In this document: positions 1 to 24,089 of the stretch, piece by piece | How the letters are laid out: every line of letters starts with the position of its first letter | Position numbering within the stretch: the stretch's first letter is position 1 | Origin: Cristatella mucedo | Lineage: Eukaryota > Bryozoa > Phylactolaemata > Cristatellidae | Direction: 5' to 3' | Assembly: GCA_009760855.2 (NCBI GenBank) | Contig: WPIO01000163.1 | Coordinates: forward strand, 62,001-126,000 | DNA: 64,000 bases | Translations under genes and position numbers: made by a program | The notes under the pieces: model-generated | The model's database searches: none | Told to the model about the DNA's origin: nothing | What the model saw: only the letters and a program-made list of their open reading frames with translations

Positions 1-339
1 CGCAACTGCCTGTAGCAAATTAAAATTTCTATTCGAGGATCAGCATTCAACTTTGCGGAAAAAACGCTGACTACGATCCAAATTGGAAAAATAAAACATG
101 AATGCAAAAAACATCGAAGTTGCACCACAGCTCGGTGCCCATGGAACGCTCACGACAGAAAGTCTGCCTCGTGCACTCGAGAAGCTCTAGTCGTGCGGAA
201 GACTTGGCGAGCCTGGGCGAGTGCTCGAGAAACCACTTGTGCCCATTCGGGCGCATGCTTCGCTCGCCGCCAGGTGAGGCCTGCTTGGCTTGAGACACTA
301 CACCGTGCCCCAGCGCGAGAGCTAGGTTCGGCCCAGCAG

Positions 340-585
<246 letters not shown>

Positions 586-649
586 GCGAGTCTGTGTGCG
601 AGACGTGGGTCTCGAACGAGTCAGGGGAGGCGCCAACTGACGGGGCCGC

Positions 650-14623
<13,974 letters not shown>

Positions 14624-14995
14624 CCAGGTCGGCGGCGGCGGCTCGCAGCGTGAAGCCGCCGCTTTCAGGCGGCACCGCCTCTTGGAGCAAGCTCGTCCGG
14701 CGGCGGCCATCGCTCCAGCAAGTGCTAAAATGGCGACGCCAAGCGCTCGAGCGGAAGAGCGGGAACTCGAAGGCACCCGATGACGCCGCCGCCGCCGCCG
14801 AGTCCGATGCGCCGCTTGGCGTCCGCTCAAGCGACGACCGTCCGAGCTTCGCGCACGGCCCGCTATCGAGCGGCGTCGACGGCGACTCCGGCGCGAGCGG
14901 CGGCGGTGAAGCCATGGAGTGGGCACGCTCTCCCCGGCAGCGGTCGGCAAATTTGTCGGACAGCTGGGTCATTTCAGGATGTCCAGGGTGTGCAC

Positions 14996-15404
14996 ACGTC
15001 CAGAAGAAGCCGCGCCCACTCCGTCGGCGCGCGGCCAAAGGAACCAGCGAACCCTCGCAACGGAGGCACGGACGCGCGCGGCAATTTTAGGGTTAGACAT
15101 TTATCATCCCGTCACGGACATCGGTTCTAAGAATAAACGCGGGCCGCAGCTTGAGCTGCCACCGGCAGCTCAAGCTGAATGGAGGCGAACGAAGCCACCA
15201 CGTCCAGAAGAAGCCGCGCCCACTCCGTCGGCGCGCGGCCAAAGGAACCAGCGAACCCTCGCAACGGAGGCACGGACGCGCGCGGCAATTATAGGGTTAG
15301 ACATTTATCATCCCGTCACGGACATCGGTTCTAAGAATAAACGCGGGCCGCAGCTTGAGCTGCCACCGGCAGCTCAAGCTGAATGGAGGCGAACGAAGCC
15401 ACTA
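14996..15404 (+). repeat. 204-bp tandem duplication upstream of gene A exon 1
   Basis: Two direct units of 204 bp (about 14997-15200 and 15201-15404). I noticed one difference (T at 15087, A at 15291). Because 204 is divisible by three, the unit reads open twice on the plus strand. It lies about 375 bp 5' of the gene A start codon in GC-rich sequence, so it may fall in the promoter or 5' UTR. No known domain is recognised in the translated unit. Confidence 0.93.
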
Positions 15405-15570
15405 CAAATAAAATAGGGCTATAATATATATATATATATTTGATATATATATATATATATTTGATATATATATATATATATTTGATATATATATGCATAA
15501 TAAAGGTATATATATATATATATATATATATCATAGCCCTATTTTATTTGTAGGGGCTTCGTTCGCCTCC
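15385..15570. repeat. Inverted repeat flanking an (AT)n core
   Basis: The arms 15385-15421 and 15534-15570 are inverted copies over 37 bp with one mismatch. Between them lies about 110 bp of TATATA/TTTGATATAT repeats. The left arm is the end of the second 204-bp unit. It could extrude as a hairpin or mark a fold-back replication event. Confidence 0.9.
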
Positions 15571-15571
15571 G

Positions 15572-15627
<56 letters not shown>

Positions 15628-15705
15628 ATTTATTATGCATACATATATATGTAATACATGTATATATATATATATATATTATATATATACAATATATTTA
15701 TTTAT
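15571..15705. repeat. (AT)n microsatellite
   Basis: Long TA runs with short interruptions, continuing the AT tract of the hairpin core. Confidence 0.9.
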
Positions 15706-16690
15706 TTATCAATTAGGGCTAGTGCTGGACTGGAGTGCTAGTTAGGTTGTGTCTGGTCTAAAGGCCGAACTTAGCCGACCTCTGCCGACTAGAGGGGGGG
15801 GGAGCAGCGTCCTGGGCAGACCCCGCCCCCTCCCGCACCTCGGGCGGGGTCGGTTGCTGAGGCGGGCGCAGTCAGCCGCCGGGCACACTGTCATGCGTTG
15901 TCTCGCCGGTACACAAAATCCTAAAAAAGAACCTGCGTCGCTAACAAGTATCCTCGCTTACGGGTCATGACCCTGTCAGCATGAAATTCCTGGCTCCGCC
16001 AGCTCCAGACGGCGCCAGCCTCCACCCGGTGACCGCCGGTCGATCAATCAATCAGCGCCGGCCGGCGAAGATCAGTATGAGTCTTCCGGCTTTGCGGCTG
16101 CCAGCCCCCCCCCCGCCGCCCACATAAAGAGGAACCGAGAAGGACCAGCCTCTCTGTCTGCTCCCATCCAGACCACGCCCAGCGTGCGTGCGTGGTCGGT
16201 CCGCAGGGGAGGGAGGCGTTGCGGCGGTTGAGGTTGCGGCTGCGAGACGCGGCCGCTGCGGCCGCTGCCGCGGCTCGGTCAAGCCAAGCCAAGTCAAGGT
16301 CAAAGTTAAGCTCGGTCAAGCCAAGCCCAGAGCTCCGAGCGCCCCGCCGCCGCCGCCGCCGCCGTCTCGGCTGCCGCGAGAGAAATCTCTTCCGCGAGCG
16401 CGCGCGCGAACCGCCACCCTCTCGATAAGCTGAGCGGTCGTTGCGAGCGACTTGGCTTAGCAAGAGAGCAGGGTGGGGGGGGGGTAGATGTCTCCGGGTG
16501 CCAAGGTCAGGGGTGCCAAGGTCAAGGGGCGCCGAGGTCAAAGCGGCGCTAAAAGCCAAATGGATTGTGCATATTATCTAAAACTTCTTCATGTGACAAT
16601 ACAAATCTTGATTTCAAGCAAGTCGTTGTTTCAATGGACTTGACTATTGCTGGCCGGGCTAGTTACGCGTGTTTACAGACTTATATCTAG
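15706..16690. other. GC-rich intergenic block, no gene recognised
   Basis: GC- and CpG-rich sequence with CCG runs (about 16340-16365) and poly-G/C tracts near 15794 and 16105. Long open frames here are low-complexity arginine/proline translations with no recognisable domain. A distal promoter or CpG island for gene A is possible but not shown. Confidence 0.45.
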
Positions 16691-16904
16691 CTAGGCTAGC
16701 TGGCTGCGCCAGCCTGGAACGCACGCCAAAGCTCAACGTCTTCCTCCGAAGGCGGAGTCAACGTTGTGAAGGTCAGTTTCACTCCAGACCAGCCTCGGTG
16801 AACTTCAATGTCTTTATGGCAACTGTGTACTTTTGAACAGTTTTGGTCACCCCAATCTTTTTTCAGAAGACGTTGGAGGAAAAAGGCATTATAGGAAAAG
16901 AAAG

Positions 16905-18775
16905 GTGAGGAGAAGAGGAGAGAAGAGAGAGGTGAGGAGAAGAGGAGAGAAGAGAGAGGTGAGGAGAAGAGGAGTGAAGAGAGAGGTGAGGAGAAGAGGA
17001 GTGAAGAGAGAGGTGAGGAGAAGAGGAGTGAAGAGAGGTGATGAGAAGAGGAGAGAAGAGAGAGGTGAGGAGAAGAGGAGAGAAGAGAGAGGTGAGGAGA
17101 AGAGGAGAAAAGAGAGAGGTGATGAGAAGAGGAGAGAAGAGAGAGGTGAGGAGAAGAGGAGTGAAGAGAGGTGATGAGAAGAGGAGAGAAGAGATAGGTG
17201 AGGAGAAGAGGAGTGAAGAGAGGTGATGAGAAGAGGAGAGAAGAGAGAGGTGAGGAGAAGAGGAGAGAAGAGAGAGGTGAGGAGAAGAGGAGCGAAGAGA
17301 GGTGATGAGAAGAGGAGAGAAGAGAGAGGTGAGGAGAAGAGGAGTGAAGAGAGGTGATGAGAAGAGGAGAGAAGAGAGAGGTGAGGAGAAGAGGAGTGAA
17401 GAGAGAGGTGAGGAGAAGAGGAGAAAAGAGAGAGGTGAGGAGAAGAGGAGTGAAGAGAGAGGTGAGGAGAAGAGGAGTGAAGAGAGAGGTGAGGAGAAGA
17501 GGAAAGAAGAGAGAGGTGAGGAGAAGAGGAGAGAAGAGAGAGGGGAGGAGAAGAGGAGTGAAGAGAGAGGTGAGGAGGAGAGGAGAGAAGAGAGAGAGGT
17601 GAGGAGAAGAGGAGAGAAGAGAGAGGTGAGGAGAAGAGGAGAGAAGAGAGAGGTGAGGAGAAGAGGAGAGAGGAGAGAGAGGGGAGGAGAAGAGGAGTGA
17701 AGAGAGAGGGGAGGAGGAGGAGAGGAGAGAGAGAGAGTGAGAGAGAGAGAGGGGAAAGAGAGAGAGGTGATGAGAAGAGGAGAAAAGAGAGAGGTGAGGA
17801 GAAGAGGAGGGAAGAGAGAGGTGAGGAGAAGAGGAGAAAAGAGAGAGGTGAGGAGAAGAGGAGGGAAGAGAGAGGTGAGGAGAAGAGGAGAGAAGAGAGA
17901 GGTGAGGAGAAGAGGAGAGAAGAGAGAGGTGAGGAGAAGAGGAGAGAAGAGAGAGGTGAGGAGAAGAGGAGAGAAGAGAGAGGTGAGGAGAAGAGGAGAG
18001 AAGAGAAAGGTGAGGAGAAGAGGAGAGAAGAGAGAGGTGATGAGAAGAGGAGAGAAGAGAGAGGTGAGGAGAAGATGAGTGAAGAGAGAGGTGAGGAGAA
18101 GAGGAGTGAAGAGAGGTGATGAGAAGAGGAGAGAAGAGAGAGGTGAGGAGAAGAGGAGTGAAGAGAGAGGTGATGAGAAGAGGAGAAAAGAGAGAGGTGA
18201 GGAGAAGAGGAGGGGAGAGGTGACGAGAAGAGGAGAAAAGAGAGAGGTGAGGAGAAGAGGAGGGAAGAGAGAGGGGAGGAGGAGAGGAGAGAGGAGAGAG
18301 AGAGAGGTGAGGAGAAGAGGAGAGAAGAGAGAGGTGAGGAGAAGAGGAGAGAAGAGAGAGGTGAGGAGAAGAGGAGAGAAGAGAGAGGGTGATGAGAAGA
18401 AGAGGAGAGAAGAGAGAGGTGAGGAGAAGATGAGTGAAGAGAGAGGTGAGGAGAAGAGGAGTGAAGAGAGGTGATGAGAAGAGGAGAGAAGAGAGAGGTG
18501 AGGAGAAGAGGAGTGAAGAGAGAGGTGATGAGAAGAGGAGAAAAGAGAGAGGTGATGAGAAGAGGAGTGAAGAGAGAGGTGACGAGAAGAGGAGAAAAGA
18601 GAGAGGTGAGGAGAAGAGGAGAGAAGAGAGAGGTGAGGAGGAGAGGAGTGAAGAGAGAGGTGAGGAGAAGAGGAGAAAAGAGAGAGGTGAGGAGAAGAGG
18701 AGAGAAGAGAGAGGTGAGGAGAAGAGAAGAAAAGAGAGAGGTGAGGAGAAGAGGAGAGAAGAGAGAGGTGAGGTG
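16905..18775. repeat. 27-bp purine-only minisatellite, about 1.87 kb
   Basis: About 70 units of a 27-bp motif (core GGTGAGGAGAAGAGGAG), with 25-bp variants and GATGAG or GTGAAG substitutions. The plus strand is nearly all purine; the rare T comes from GGTGAG. Because 27 is a multiple of three, several frames stay open, including a 724-codon Ser/Leu-rich minus-strand frame. The bias and mirror symmetry suit triplex (H-DNA) formation. Confidence 0.97.
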
Positions 18776-19160
18776 AAGTTATTTTTAAATGTGGTCAAGT
18801 CAGGGGATGTTCTGACTGACGCAAGTCGGGAGGGAGTTTCAGGCTTTGGGAGCACACGAACTAAATGCACGGTCTCCGAAGGATTTGAGGTTTGTACGAG
18901 GTAGTGGTAAACTGTTGGATTCCGAAAAGCTGGTGGTACGATGCTTGGCCTGGTGGGGGAGTAGATCTGAGAGGTAGGCTGGAGCTAAAGAATGAAGTGA
19001 CCTAAAAGTGAGTGACAAAACTTTGAAGTCGATCCGTTGCTTGACTGGTAGCCAGTGCAGGTCGGCGAGAAGTGATGTGATGTGGCAACTGCGACGTTCA
19101 CGACAGACAACACGAAGAGACCAGTGTCCCAATTTGGACCATAGGGGTGCACGCAAGCGC
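18776..19160 (-). mobile_element. LINE-A C-terminal fragment abutting the minisatellite
   Basis: The minus strand encodes SCHITSLLADLHWLPVKQ, LAPAYLSDLLPHQAKH and LKSFGDRAFSSCAPKA, then TSPDLTTFK. The minisatellite replaces the last ~15 codons and the 3' UTR. Confidence 0.88.
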
Positions 19161-19845
19161 TACCACAAGAGAAGAAGATATGGAACCTACTTGAATTTCA
19201 CAAGTGCTGACCGTGAATGATATTGGCATCCTGAAGTTTGACCAGACCTCTGCTTTACAAGTCATTCAGCAGCAACTTCCAACTGAATTAGTACTACAAG
19301 GATCAAGGTTGCTTCAGAACAAAGAAGGTCTATTTGCTAGCAAATTTGGTTGAGCCATGAGCACTGCCTGATTTAAGAGGCAGCTTGCTAATGGGCATGA
19401 AGTTAGCAGCACCTGGCTGGTCTACTCTCCCTCAAAATAGTTGGCATGCTGCTTCTGTAGTTTGTTCTGACGTATGTCCACCCAATACTCCCGATCTTCA
19501 CTTGAATTGGCATTTAATTGGGTTTGGCCAGTGGAGGAAACCTGAAAACTAGTTGCCAATGGAAGCAGCTCTTCTCAACGTCAGGCTTTCACCACATGGA
19601 AGCAAACAGAGAGGAGACTTCTCATAGGAAGTGGAATCAACACTGCTGTTGAGGCCCAATCTTATTGGAAAAGTAGCAATGGCAAGAAGTCCTACAGAGA
19701 GCTCTCAGCTGCGTCGAACTCTTGGTTTCTCAAAACCTGGCATTGCATAGTCACCAAGTAAGTCATGGCCGGTGAGAAAAACAATGGAAACTTCGTGGGA
19801 CTTCTTTATTTTCCACTTTCTAGCTCGGTTGTAGGACACTTCCAA
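19161..19845. other. Intergenic sequence, nothing recognised
   Basis: Single-copy-looking sequence within the window. I see no coding or repeat signal. Confidence 0.5.
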
Positions 19846-19849
19846 TGAA

Positions 19850-20440
19850 TATCAGCTGATAATGTTGTCTAACGAGAGGTCACTTTGGAATATGACACCT
19901 AGATTTCGAGCTGATTTAACAGGAGATATGCTGGCAGAGCCAATTTTTAAAGTCAGCCTTTCCAATTTCTGAATCACATTGGGTTTGCCCATAACTAGTA
20001 AGTTAGTTTTATCATCGTTTAGTTTTAGAAAATTTGCTGCCATCCATGTGCGGATGTCATCAACACATGCAGCAAGTGAGTTAAGAGAATTTGAAGTGTT
20101 CAAAGGCTGGGAGGGATCAAAGCAAAGGTACAACTGAGTGTCATCCGCATACAAGTGAAAGCTAGATTGTGCTTGGCAATCACATCAGCAAGAGGGGAGT
20201 ATAAACCGTGAAAAGGACCGGACCTAGCAAGGAGCCCTAAGGTACCCCGTATTTCAGAGGTACCTCGGATGATCTTTGTCCATTCACATCAATACTCTGG
20301 AGTCTTCCACTGAGATAGGACTTGAACCACTGCAGAGCAGTGCCAGTGATGCCTAGGCGAGATGAGAGACGCTCTAGAAGAACTTTGTGATCGATCAAAA
20401 GCTTCCGAAAGATCGAGCAAAACAAGTAGTGAAGCTGGCA
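19850..20440 (-). mobile_element. LINE-A RT fragment
   Basis: The minus strand reads DHKVLLERLSSRLGITG, LQWFKSYLSGRLQ, VPLKYGVP, then MYADDTQLYLCFDPSQP, MAANFLKLNDDKTNLL and ARNLGVIFQSDLSLD. The part containing the fingers and palm motifs is well preserved, but frames are broken near 20160 and 20450. Confidence 0.88.
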
Positions 20441-21049
20441 TTCTCCTACATTGCATTTTGGACTTTTTGGCTCCGTTGCCACTTTGGTACAGCATCCTAA
20501 AAAAGATTGACCGTTATCAGAAAAGACTGCAGGATCCAACGATGAATTCAAAAGACGCTTCTGTGACTTCCAATATTGAGATTCAAGACTTCGAGAAGAC
20601 CTGTGCCACGAATCAGTACTAGATGTCAAATTGGGGTTGTAAGTTGTTGGATTTGTATGTGAATGAAAAATCTGCCCAAGGAAACAGATACCTGGAGAAC
20701 TGTCTCAAGATGTTGGTCTCACGGCAGAGAAAATTTCAAGAATAATAAAGAATATCTTAGACTATTTCCGACAAGAAATTACAGCTAGGTCTATAGGCTG
20801 CCAGATGTTGATGTCAAATTTAGTTTCTTGTCTGAAGTTAAGCAGTTTTTGAAGACACTTGACCGGACCCAACTCAACTCACAAGGTCTAAATCTTGGAG
20901 GCTTCTGTTGTTCAGACGTTGGTGGAATAGATCTTTAAAACTAAATGTGTGACTCCAAAATGCTATTTGCCACACATCACGACTTGGAACCAAACAATCA
21001 ACTGGACCTCGTGTCTTTCATGGTCAGTTTTGGAGAAGATTAGACTCCC

Positions 21050-22345
21050 TAGTAGTGATGTGAATGGACACAGATTATCAGAGGAACCACATAAGAATGG
21101 TTAATCGCTGGGCACTGTGCTTGGTTCGGTTCTTTTCGCGATTTATACTCTCGCTCTTGCCAATATTATTGCCAGGCACAATCTAGGCTTTCACTTCTAT
21201 GCGAATAACACTCAGCTGTACGTTGCTTTGATGCCTCCAGCCCTCCAGCAGGTCGAATTCTCTTAACTCCCTTGCTGCATGTAATGATGACATCCAAATG
21301 TAAAGCGCCTAGAAAGAGATTAAATTCTCTGAGGGCGCTTTATCAAGTACATAATTATTATTATTATTATTATCCACATGTAGATAGCAGCAAACGTTCT
21401 TAAATTGAATAATGATAAAAACGAACTTAATAATTATGGGAAACCAAGTGTAACTTAGTAATTGGAACGGTTAACGCTCGTAATCGGCTCTGCCAGCATA
21501 TTTCTTATTAAATCTGCACGAAATCTAGATGCAATGTTCCAAAGTGGCCGTTCATTAGATGACCACACCAGCTCCATAGTCAAGTCTGCCTACTTTTGGC
21601 TAAAAACTATTGCTAAAATTCGGGCTTGTTTATACAGGGATACCACAGCTAAATTGGTCCATACATTTGTGACGCCCCGTCTCGACTTCTATAACTCACT
21701 GCTTGCTGTTCTATCGACCAGTGCAACCAGGCGCTTACAGCTGGTGCAAATGTGATAGGTAGGCTTGTCTGTCGTGAGAGCCTCCCAGTTACTACATCCC
21801 ACCACTTCTTGCTGACCTGTACTGGCTTTCAGTCAAGCAACGCATCGAATTTAAGGTTCTGTCGCTCACTTTTAGGTTCCTTCATTCTTTGGCTGTAGCC
21901 TACCTATCAGATCTACTCCACCCATCACAGGCTAAGCATCGTGACACCTGCTTTTTGGATTCTAAGCGTTTACCTATATCTCGCACGAACAACAAATCCA
22001 TTGGAGACCGTGCCTTTCTTTCATGTGCTCCCAAAGCCTGTAGCTCACTTCCAACTGGCGTAACCACATCCCCTGACTTGGGTTCATTTAAAAGGAAACT
22101 ACAACGCATCTATTCATCACAGCATTTAGAGTCCGTGTGATTTTTTCTTTGTGTGCTTATGCGCACTGTCATTGTGCATGTTGCCTATTGCCATATTTGC
22201 ATGCTGACCCATGCTGACACTTCTAACCCATGTTATGCTTGCTTTCACTGAGTATGCTGCCACTAACCATTTGATCGTGCTTCCTTTGGAGCCAGTGCGA
22301 AATGCCTAGAAAGAGACTGCGTTATCTGGGGGCGCTACAACTAAA
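21050..22345 (+). mobile_element. LINE-A copy, degenerate, split by a solo tail
   Basis: It encodes SDVNGHRLSEEP, VLGSVLFAIYTL, FHFYANNTQLYV (the catalytic YADD aspartates are both lost: ANN), then after the insertion at 21297-21374 AANVLKLNNDKN, RLDFYNSLL and the C-terminal segment. The UTR ends near 22345 with the hairpin and ATT/AGT triplets. Many stops are present. Confidence 0.85.
21297..21374 (+). mobile_element. Solo hairpin-tail insertion with target-site duplication
   Basis: TAAAGCGCCTAGAAAGAGATT...TCTCTGAGGGCGCTTTATC then (ATT)n, about 78 bp. It interrupts the LINE reading line between DDIQ and W-AAN. The flanks ATCCAAATG and ATCCACATG look like a 9-bp target-site duplication with one difference. 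Confidence 0.82.
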
Positions 22346-22374
22346 TGTATTCATATTATTAGTATTATATATAT

Positions 22375-22530
22375 ATATATAATAAAAATATAATTAATTT
22401 CTACAGTGCCCCAAGAGAACTTAATCTCTATTCAGGCGATTCTCATATGCCTCGGGGCTCGAGCCCCTGACCTCAGCCTGTCGGGGCGAGCACCTTAACC
22501 ACTGGACCAAACCAGTTCGGCGTTATGTGT
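22375..22530 (-). mobile_element. SINE-2: tRNA-like head joined to the LINE-A tail
   Basis: The minus strand has the A box TGGTCCAGTGG and a B-box-like GGCTCGAGCCCCG about 45 bp later. Shortly after come CGCCTGAATAGAGATTAAG, TTCTCTTGGGGCAC and AT-rich sequence, the same tail as the LINE-A 3' end. It is a composite SINE that borrows a LINE tail. Confidence 0.78.
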
Positions 22531-22540
22531 TTCCTAATTT

Positions 22541-22695
22541 GAGAGTTGCCTTGAAAGTTTGTCTCACCGTGGTTGTATCAGTGGCTTTTTGTGAACGTTC
22601 CTTTAGCAAGCTGAAGACATCCCTGTTTTATCTGAGAGCATCACTGGGGCAAAATCGGCTCTATGATCCGGCCTTGTTGTGCTAAAGATAAAGAA
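22541..22695 (+). pseudogene. hAT transposase C-terminal (dimerisation) fragment
   Basis: One frame reads LRVALKVCLTVVVSVAFC followed by ERSFSKLKTSLFYLRASLG and QNRLYDPALLC before a stop. The S-x-ERSFSKLK...LR...RL..LALL pattern is typical of the C-terminal dimerisation region of hAT-family transposases. Only about 50 codons remain. Confidence 0.75.
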
Positions 22696-22735
22696 AGACT
22701 AAAGAAAAGATAAATAAACAATAACTAGAATAACT

Positions 22736-22848
22736 ATATACTAAATATACTACTATATATATATATTACTATACACTATATATAGTATATATATATATAT
22801 ATATATAGTAGATATATATATACTATATATAATGTATATATACTACAC

Positions 22849-22879
<31 letters not shown>

Positions 22880-22915
22880 TTATATACTATATACTATATA
22901 TATATATATTACTAC
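22736..22915. repeat. (AT)n-rich tract
   Basis: ACTATATATA-type repeats throughout. Confidence 0.9.
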
Positions 22916-22929
22916 TATAATAACTAAAG

Positions 22930-23880
22930 AAAGGCCGGCCGAGCTTCGCTGGCTTCGCCCGTCGAGCTCGGCCGAAAAGTCTTGACAGCCGCCGTCTCCC
23001 TGCCTGCGACTTCCCGGGAGACCGGCGAGGGACGGGTCGTGTATCGGCGGCTACGAATATCGCACGGCGTCCCTTTGACCTGCGACCCGAGGCGGTCAAA
23101 GGGCGGTCGCTCACGCGCGCGCCCTCGCGCGGCTGTCCGGTTGCAGCCGGCGGGCCACTCGAAGACGGCGCTCCTCCTGGGGTGGGGCTGGGCTGGGCGG
23201 GGCTGCGGCTTTCTTTCTCGGTCCCGTGCTGCTGCTAAACTAGGCAGCCGCTTTTCGAGCGGGCGATTTCAACGAAAGCTCGATTAGCGGAAGCTCGCGT
23301 CGCTACTAAATTCGACGCGCTGAATGTGTTGGTTTTTGCGTTACGTACGCCAACAGAAGCTCTTCAAGACCCGCGTCCAAGAATGGATACATTAGACAGT
23401 CGTAGTCGTCTCACTCAAGTTTAACTACGACGAGTTGTTAGTGCGAAGGATCTTACTGCGTGTAGATTTTGGGTGAGTGTCACAATTTTTAGTGCGACCG
23501 ATTCATTCCTTTATTTGTTTACTGACAGTTTATAGATCTGGAGCTCCAGATCTCAGCACTCGAATTCGCTTCATTTAGCACTCCTTGGGCTCCCTTTCCC
23601 GGCGATAGGTTATTTCGACGAGTCCGGAAACTAAGGTATTCAATTGCCAAAAAAAAGACTGAAGAAGGAGCAAACAGCATGAGGTTCGGCTTACACTTCC
23701 ATACGATGCGCTATAGTTGTAAGTAATAGAACCACAATCGATCGTGTGACCCTGCGATCCGAATGGAATTTATCTCGGCGCGGCGCCCGGCGGCTGCAAA
23801 TTTCGACGACGGATGGCATCGGCTGGGTAGACGCCCACTAGAGAGGAGGCAGCCGCCACGACAGTCAAGCCGACCGAATA
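22930..23880. other. GC-rich then mixed intergenic sequence
   Basis: The segment around 23090-23205 (GGTCAAAGGGCGGTCGC...GGCGGGCC...CTCCTCCTGGGG) recurs at 52295-52398 and 59430-59530. The rest has no recognised feature. Confidence 0.55.
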
Positions 23881-23885
23881 AACGG

Positions 23886-23998
23886 GATGTGCGTACGTGT
23901 GTGTGCGTGCGTGCGTGTGTGCGTGTGGGTGTGTGTGCGTGCGTGAGAACGTGCATGTGTGTGTGTTTGTTTTTATGTGTGCACGTGTGTGTATGGAG
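23886..23998 (+). repeat. (GT/GC)n-rich tract
   Basis: Imperfect GTGTGC repeats. The matching tract at 59540-59765 is longer, followed in both places by GGAGCAATCGAACTCGTGCC. Confidence 0.9.
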
Positions 23999-24089
23999 CA
24001 ATCGAACTCGTGCCAACTGCTTGCTGTTTTGACTTGGCGGATGAGCTGTCAGTGTGCTCGCCCGTGGCCACGGCCACACTAACTGACGT

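Noticed and set aside
14919..15416. Plus-strand frame with a 68-residue repeat upstream of gene A
   Set aside because: It follows from the 204-bp tandem duplication. No start context, homology or third unit supports a protein.
16905..18775. Regular repeats that could be mistaken for a CRISPR array
   Set aside because: Units are contiguous without unique spacers, and the setting is an animal genome.
16696..18870. 724-codon minus-strand open frame rich in Ser/Leu/Phe
   Set aside because: It is the translation of the 27-bp minisatellite, whose period is a multiple of three and which lacks stop triplets on that strand. Only its first ~30 codons are LINE-derived.
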